From an uncultured Roseburia sp. (GTDB lineage: Bacteria > Bacillota > Clostridia > Lachnospirales > Lachnospiraceae): 8,790 nt of DNA. The stretch spans positions 1 through 8,790 of the forward strand of contig CAMSEJ010000091.1 of NCBI GenBank assembly GCA_947057405.1, written 5' to 3'. The translations under genes were made by a program, and so were the position numbers. This document shows positions 5,551 to 8,790 of the stretch, one piece after another. Under the pieces are notes generated by a model that was given only the letters and a program-made list of their open reading frames with translations, was not told the origin of the DNA and did not search any database. Position 1 is the stretch's first letter. Each line of letters begins with the position of its first letter.

Positions 5551-6257
5551 AACTATTAGCGATAGACAGTTCGGGACTTGTCGCAAGCGTGGCGGTGGTC
5601 TGCGACAGGGATTTACTCGGAGAATTTACCGTCAATTACAAAAAAACGCATTCCCAGACGCTTTTGCCGATGCTGCATGAGCTGGCGGAACTGATCGAGC
5701 TGGATTTGGGCAGCCTTGACGCCATTGCCGTGGCGGGCGGTCCGGGGTCGTTTACGGGGCTTCGGATCGGGTCGGCTACGGTAAAGGGGCTTGCGCTTGC
5801 GCTTGATAAACCGGTGGTCAGTGTGCCGACTGTGGATGCCATTGCGTACAACCTGGCCGGGCACAGGGATTTGGTCTGCCCGCTGATGGATGCAAGAAGG
5901 AACCAGACGTATACCGGGCTGTACCGGTTTTGCGGCAACCGGATGGAAACGGTAAAATCACAGTGTGCGGTTGATATTGGAGAGATTGTGTCCGATATCA
6001 ATCGTATCGGGACGCCTGTCGTGTTTCTGGGGGACGGCGTATCGGTGTTTGCGGCATATCTGTCGGAGCATGTAAGCGTTCCGTTCCTGTTTGCCCCGCC
6101 GCATTTGAATAAACAGCGGGCGGGGGCGCTTGCAGCGCTTGCGGTGCAGTATTATCAGGAGGGAAAAACCGTGACGGCGGATACGCATAAGCCGGATTAT
6201 CTGCGGCTGTCCCAGGCGGAACGGGAAAGGATGGAAAAGCTGCGTGCTTCAAATTAG
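5547..6257 (+). CDS. tsaB: tRNA threonylcarbamoyladenosine biosynthesis protein TsaB
   Basis: A 236-residue ASKHA-fold protein, the non-catalytic partner that dimerises with TsaD to form the core of the t6A synthase. The N-terminus MKLLAIDSS is typical. Other signatures are KTHSQTLLP (33-41), the strongly conserved GPGSFTGLRIG (65-75), MDARRNQTYTGLY (114-126) and the C-terminal PDYLRLSQAERE (216-227). The length is normal for the family (220-240). AGAGG at 5535-5539 lies 7 nt before the ATG. The start overlaps tsaE by 4 nt and the end overlaps rimI by 14 nt, so the three are almost certainly cotranscribed and coupled. TsaB lacks the metal ligands of TsaD, as expected. Confidence 0.95.
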   Translation: MKLLAIDSSGLVASVAVVCDRDLLGEFTVNYKKTHSQTLLPMLHELAELIELDLGSLDAIAVAGGPGSFTGLRIGSATVKGLALALDKPVVSVPTVDAIAYNLAGHRDLVCPLMDARRNQTYTGLYRFCGNRMETVKSQCAVDIGEIVSDINRIGTPVVFLGDGVSVFAAYLSEHVSVPFLFAPPHLNKQRAGALAALAVQYYQEGKTVTADTHKPDYLRLSQAERERMEKLRASN

Positions 6258-6696
6258 AAGGATGACGGAAACGGATTTGGATCAGGCGGCGGCCATTGCG
6301 GCGGACCTGTTTGCGCAGCCGTGGGACAGACAGGGGTTTGCGGAGGCGCTGCCGCTTGAAAGCGCCTGTTTTCTGGTTGCGGCAGAAAAAGAGGCGGTGC
6401 TTGGCTACTGCGGGCTTTATCTGGCGGCAGACGAAGGGGAAATTATCAATGTGGCTGTGGCAAAGGAAGCGCAGGGACGCAAAATCGCGTCCCGGCTGAT
6501 GCAGGAGATGTTAAACGAGGGCCATGCGCGCGGTGTGCGCCGTTTTTTTCTGGAGGTACGCGTTTCTAATGCTGCCGCAATCCGCTTATACGAAAAATTC
6601 GGATTTACCATACAGGGAATCCGGAAGCATTTTTATATTCTGCCGGACGAGGATGCTTATCTTATGAACCGGATAGAAGAGGAGGGAATATGTTAG
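6244..6696 (+). CDS. rimI: RimI-type protein N-alpha-acetyltransferase
   Basis: A 150-residue GNAT-fold acetyltransferase, named for the enzyme that acetylates the N-terminus of ribosomal protein bS18. Motif A is INVAVAKEAQGRKIASRLM (68-86), the acetyl-CoA pyrophosphate loop. The family pattern Q/RxxGxG/A is only partly kept: Lys80 occupies the usual glycine position. Glu104 and Tyr116 in LEVRVSNAAAIRLYEKFGF correspond to the expected base and acid of RimI. The C-terminal GIRKHFYILPDEDAYLM is typical. The GTG at 6244 is preferred over the ATG at 6262 because it gives the standard start (MLQIRRMTETDLDQ), whereas the ATG would remove the first beta strand; its AGGA signal is about 14 nt away and weak, suggesting coupling to tsaB. 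It overlaps tsaB by 14 nt and rnz by 7 nt. The real substrate may differ from bS18. Confidence 0.9.
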   Translation: MLQIRRMTETDLDQAAAIAADLFAQPWDRQGFAEALPLESACFLVAAEKEAVLGYCGLYLAADEGEIINVAVAKEAQGRKIASRLMQEMLNEGHARGVRRFFLEVRVSNAAAIRLYEKFGFTIQGIRKHFYILPDEDAYLMNRIEEEGIC

Positions 6697-7601
6697 ATAT
6701 CTGTTTACTGGGGACGGCGGGGATGATGCCGCTGCCGCACCGGTGGCTTACGGCAATGCTTGCGAGGTATAACGGACGCGGCCTGCTTATCGACTGCGGC
6801 GAGGGTACGCAGATTGCCATGAAGCAGCAGGGCCTCAGTTTTAAGCCGGTAGACGTGGTATGCTTTACGCATTACCATGCGGACCATATCAGCGGCCTGC
6901 CGGGGTTTTTGCTTACGATGGGCAATGCGGAACGGACCGAGCCGTTGGATATGATAGGGCCCAAAGGGCTTGCGCGGGTGGTCGGGGCGCTGCGTACAAT
7001 TGCGCCTGAGCTGCCGTTTGAAATCCGCTGCCATGAGCTTACGGAGCCTGTGGAGGAGCTTAGCCTGGCGGGCTATCGGATTCGTGCATTCCGCGTAAAC
7101 CACAACGTCGCCTGTTACGGGTACAGCCTTTCGATTCCCAGGAACGGCAAATTTGACGTGGAACGGGCAAATGCGCAGCAAATCCCAAAGCGGCTCTGGA
7201 ACCGCTTACAGCACGGACAGACGGTGGAAGAGGACGGCAGGGTTTATACGCCCGATATGGTGCTTGGCCCGCCCCGCCGCGGCATTAAGGTCACGTACTG
7301 TACCGACAGCCGCCCCACGGAAGGAATCGTGCGGGCCGCGGCAGGTTCGGATCTGTTTATCTGCGAAGGGATGTACGCGGAAAAGGAAAAGCAGGAAAAA
7401 GCAAAGCAGTACAAGCATATGACGTTTTACGAAGCCGCAAAGCTGGCAAAGGATGCGGCGGTAAAAGAACTCTGGCTGACTCATTTCAGCCCGTCTTTGG
7501 TCGGGGCAGAGTCTTATATGCCGCAGGTAAAGCAGATATTTGGCGCAGCCAGCCTTGGATTTGACGGACGCGCCGCAGAATTGGATTTTGAGGAGGAATA
7601 G
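6690..7601 (+). CDS. rnz: Ribonuclease Z (tRNA 3'-processing endonuclease)
   Basis: A 303-residue metallo-beta-lactamase-fold nuclease, the length usual for short-form RNase Z, which removes 3' trailers from CCA-less tRNA precursors. Metal-site motifs are HYHADH at 61-66, His138 in NHNVACYGY, Asp206 in TDSRP and His265 in LTHFSP; His243 in KHMT matches the family HxT position. IDCGEGTQ (34-41) is characteristic. The substrate-binding arm region (about 153-195) is recognisable from FDVERANAQQIP, GQTVEEDGR and VLGPP, but the Gly-Pro element normally in this arm is replaced by KRLWNRL. AGGAGG at 6680-6685 lies 4 nt before the ATG, inside rimI. Its place among t6A genes fits a tRNA-maturation operon. 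The alternative is an RNase Z-like paralogue with another target. Confidence 0.88.
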   Translation: MLDICLLGTAGMMPLPHRWLTAMLARYNGRGLLIDCGEGTQIAMKQQGLSFKPVDVVCFTHYHADHISGLPGFLLTMGNAERTEPLDMIGPKGLARVVGALRTIAPELPFEIRCHELTEPVEELSLAGYRIRAFRVNHNVACYGYSLSIPRNGKFDVERANAQQIPKRLWNRLQHGQTVEEDGRVYTPDMVLGPPRRGIKVTYCTDSRPTEGIVRAAAGSDLFICEGMYAEKEKQEKAKQYKHMTFYEAAKLAKDAAVKELWLTHFSPSLVGAESYMPQVKQIFGAASLGFDGRAAELDFEEE

Positions 7602-7604
7602 CCG

Positions 7605-8177
7605 ATGAAAATAGTAAGAAATGTTTTGGTCGGGATCATCTGTATCAGCCTGGTTGTGGGCGGATATTATGCTTTTTCCAACTGGAAGGCAAAAGGGGAT
7701 GAGACGGAAGTATCGGAAGTACAGAAGGTGATATTAAAGGAACTTGACAAGGATTCGTATCCCGCCACCCCGCGGGAGGTCGTCAAATTTTACAACCGGA
7801 TTATGTGCTGCTATTACAACGAAACCTACACCGACGAGGAATTTGAAAAGCTGACCGATCAGGCCAGGATTCTGATGGACAAAGAGCTGGCGGACAACAA
7901 CCCCGCCGAACAGTACCGGCAGCAGGTCCGGACAGAAGTGGAAAATTACCGCAGCCAGAAAAAGACCATCAACAACGCATCCGTATGCGACAGCAACGAA
8001 GTCCGATACGCTACGATTGGGGACGCGGAATGCGCATACGTGGAAAGCTCGTATTTTGTACGCAGCGGCAGCGGCTTTACCAAAAGCTATCAGGATTATG
8101 TATTGCGGAAGGATGAAGACGGATCCTGGCGGATTCTGGCATTTGAATTAAAAGAAGGGGAGACGGAAGATGAATAA
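7605..8177 (+). CDS. Membrane-anchored protein of unknown function
   Basis: I do not recognise this 190-residue protein with confidence. One N-terminal membrane helix (about 7-24, VLVGIICISLVVGGYYAF) follows MKIVR, so the rest is probably outside the membrane. Cys13 is inside the helix but the context is not a lipobox. The outer part is highly charged. A helical first half (56-120) contains PREVVKFYNRIMCCYYN and EEFEKLTDQARILMDKEL; a second half (130-182) has beta-like strands ending SYQDYVLRKDEDGSWRILAFEL, reminiscent of small NTF2-like or lipoprotein-like domains, though that is only impression. Four cysteines (13, 68, 69, 128) plus Cys143 are present. AGGAGG at 7591-7596 lies 8 nt before the ATG. 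The gene starts 3 nt after rnz and overlaps tsaD by 8 nt. Confidence 0.8.
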   Translation: MKIVRNVLVGIICISLVVGGYYAFSNWKAKGDETEVSEVQKVILKELDKDSYPATPREVVKFYNRIMCCYYNETYTDEEFEKLTDQARILMDKELADNNPAEQYRQQVRTEVENYRSQKKTINNASVCDSNEVRYATIGDAECAYVESSYFVRSGSGFTKSYQDYVLRKDEDGSWRILAFELKEGETEDE

Positions 8178-8790
8178 GCAGACGGATGTCCGGATCCTGG
8201 CAATTGAAAGCTCTTGTGACGAAACGGCGGCGGCTGTTGTGGTGGACGGACGGGACGTCCGTTCAAATATCATTTCCTCGCAGATTGCGCTGCACACCAT
8301 TTACGGCGGCGTCGTCCCGGAACTTGCCTCCAGAAAACACATAGAAAAAATCAATCAGGTCATAAGGGAAGCGTTAAAGGAAGCCCGGATGACGCTGGAG
8401 GAGATAGACGCCGTTGCGGTGACCTACGGCCCCGGCCTGGTCGGCGCGCTTTTGGTGGGAGTTGCGGAAGCCAAAGCCATCAGCTTTGCGAAAAAACTCC
8501 CGTTGATTGGCGTGCATCATATCGAGGGCCATATCTGTGCCAACTACATTGAAAACCCCGGCTTAAAGCCGCCGTTTCTGTGCCTGGTAGTATCCGGCGG
8601 GCATACGCATCTGGTCAATGTGCAGGGATACGGCAGCTACGGGATTCTGGGGCACACCCTAGACGATGCGGCGGGCGAAGCGTTTGACAAGGTTGCGCGG
8701 GCGATTGGGTTAGGCTATCCGGGCGGGCACAAAATCGAAAAAGAAGCGCAAAAAGGCGGGGATAGTTTCCTGATTAATATGCTGATGTAA
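8170..8790 (+). CDS. tsaD: tRNA t6A threonylcarbamoyltransferase TsaD, truncated
   Basis: This is the N-terminal 206 residues of TsaD (older names gcp, ygjD), which transfers the threonylcarbamoyl group from its AMP adduct to tRNA A37. The usual length is about 335-345. Present are the start ILAIESSCDETAAAVV, VPELASRKHIE (49-59), YGPGLVGALLVG (86-97), the metal-binding pair His117/His121 in HHIEGH, SGGHT (142-146), TLDDAAGEAFDK (163-174) and LGYPGG (181-186). The second half, including the third metal ligand Asp and the DFSFSGLKT region, is missing. A TAA occupies the last three bases, and the final residues (FLINMLM) do not resemble the family, where FPR/FPK is expected. Neither other frame rescues the end, as each meets a stop within a few codons. 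This could be a true truncation or an error at a contig edge. AAGGGGAG lies 7 nt before the ATG. Confidence 0.9.
   Translation: MNKQTDVRILAIESSCDETAAAVVVDGRDVRSNIISSQIALHTIYGGVVPELASRKHIEKINQVIREALKEARMTLEEIDAVAVTYGPGLVGALLVGVAEAKAISFAKKLPLIGVHHIEGHICANYIENPGLKPPFLCLVVSGGHTHLVNVQGYGSYGILGHTLDDAAGEAFDKVARAIGLGYPGGHKIEKEAQKGGDSFLINMLM

Overview
The window reads as an assembled contig from a Gram-positive, probably spore-forming member of the Clostridia, most likely Lachnospiraceae. The reasons are the gene order tsaE-tsaB-rimI...tsaD, strong AGGAGG-type ribosome binding sites, near-consensus sigma-A promoters with extended -10 elements, and a secreted SH3-NlpC/P60 cell-wall hydrolase. Coding DNA is about half G+C by eye and the intergenic DNA is clearly AT-richer. 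The taxonomic call is inference; there is no rRNA in the window. The first 47 bases are Illumina i7 adapter sequence, not genome.

Left part (48-2585): the C-terminal two-thirds of UDP-galactopyranose mutase (glf) is followed 3 nt later by a family 2 glycosyltransferase. This is the tail of a cell-surface glycan operon. It converges, with a 6-nt gap, on a minus-strand Cof-type HAD phosphatase. Middle (2586-3976): two back-to-back sigma-A promoters drive the HAD gene leftward and a secreted cell-wall hydrolase (two SH3 domains plus NlpC/P60) rightward. A strong intrinsic terminator lies at 4011-4049.

The 611-bp gap at 3977-4587 is the most unusual stretch. It holds four DnaA boxes in the same orientation within 72 bp, two of them perfect and directly abutting. 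It also holds two exact TGTCGAA cores resembling Spo0A boxes, a 6-1-6 palindrome, and a good extended -10 promoter just before the next operon. Gene orientation and strand composition argue against a chromosomal origin here. A DnaA titration or regulatory site is the more economical reading.

Right part (4588-8790): a tight operon in which most genes overlap or abut. The order is a YcxB-like membrane protein, tsaE, tsaB, rimI, RNase Z (rnz), an unrecognised membrane-anchored protein, and tsaD. TsaB, TsaD and TsaE act together to make N6-threonylcarbamoyladenosine at A37 of ANN-decoding tRNAs. RNase Z matures tRNA 3' ends and RimI is a protein N-acetyltransferase of the same genomic neighbourhood. 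The operon is therefore largely a tRNA-maturation unit with two membrane proteins of unknown role. TsaD ends at a stop codon in the last three bases, at 206 residues instead of about 340, with a C-terminus that does not look like the family.
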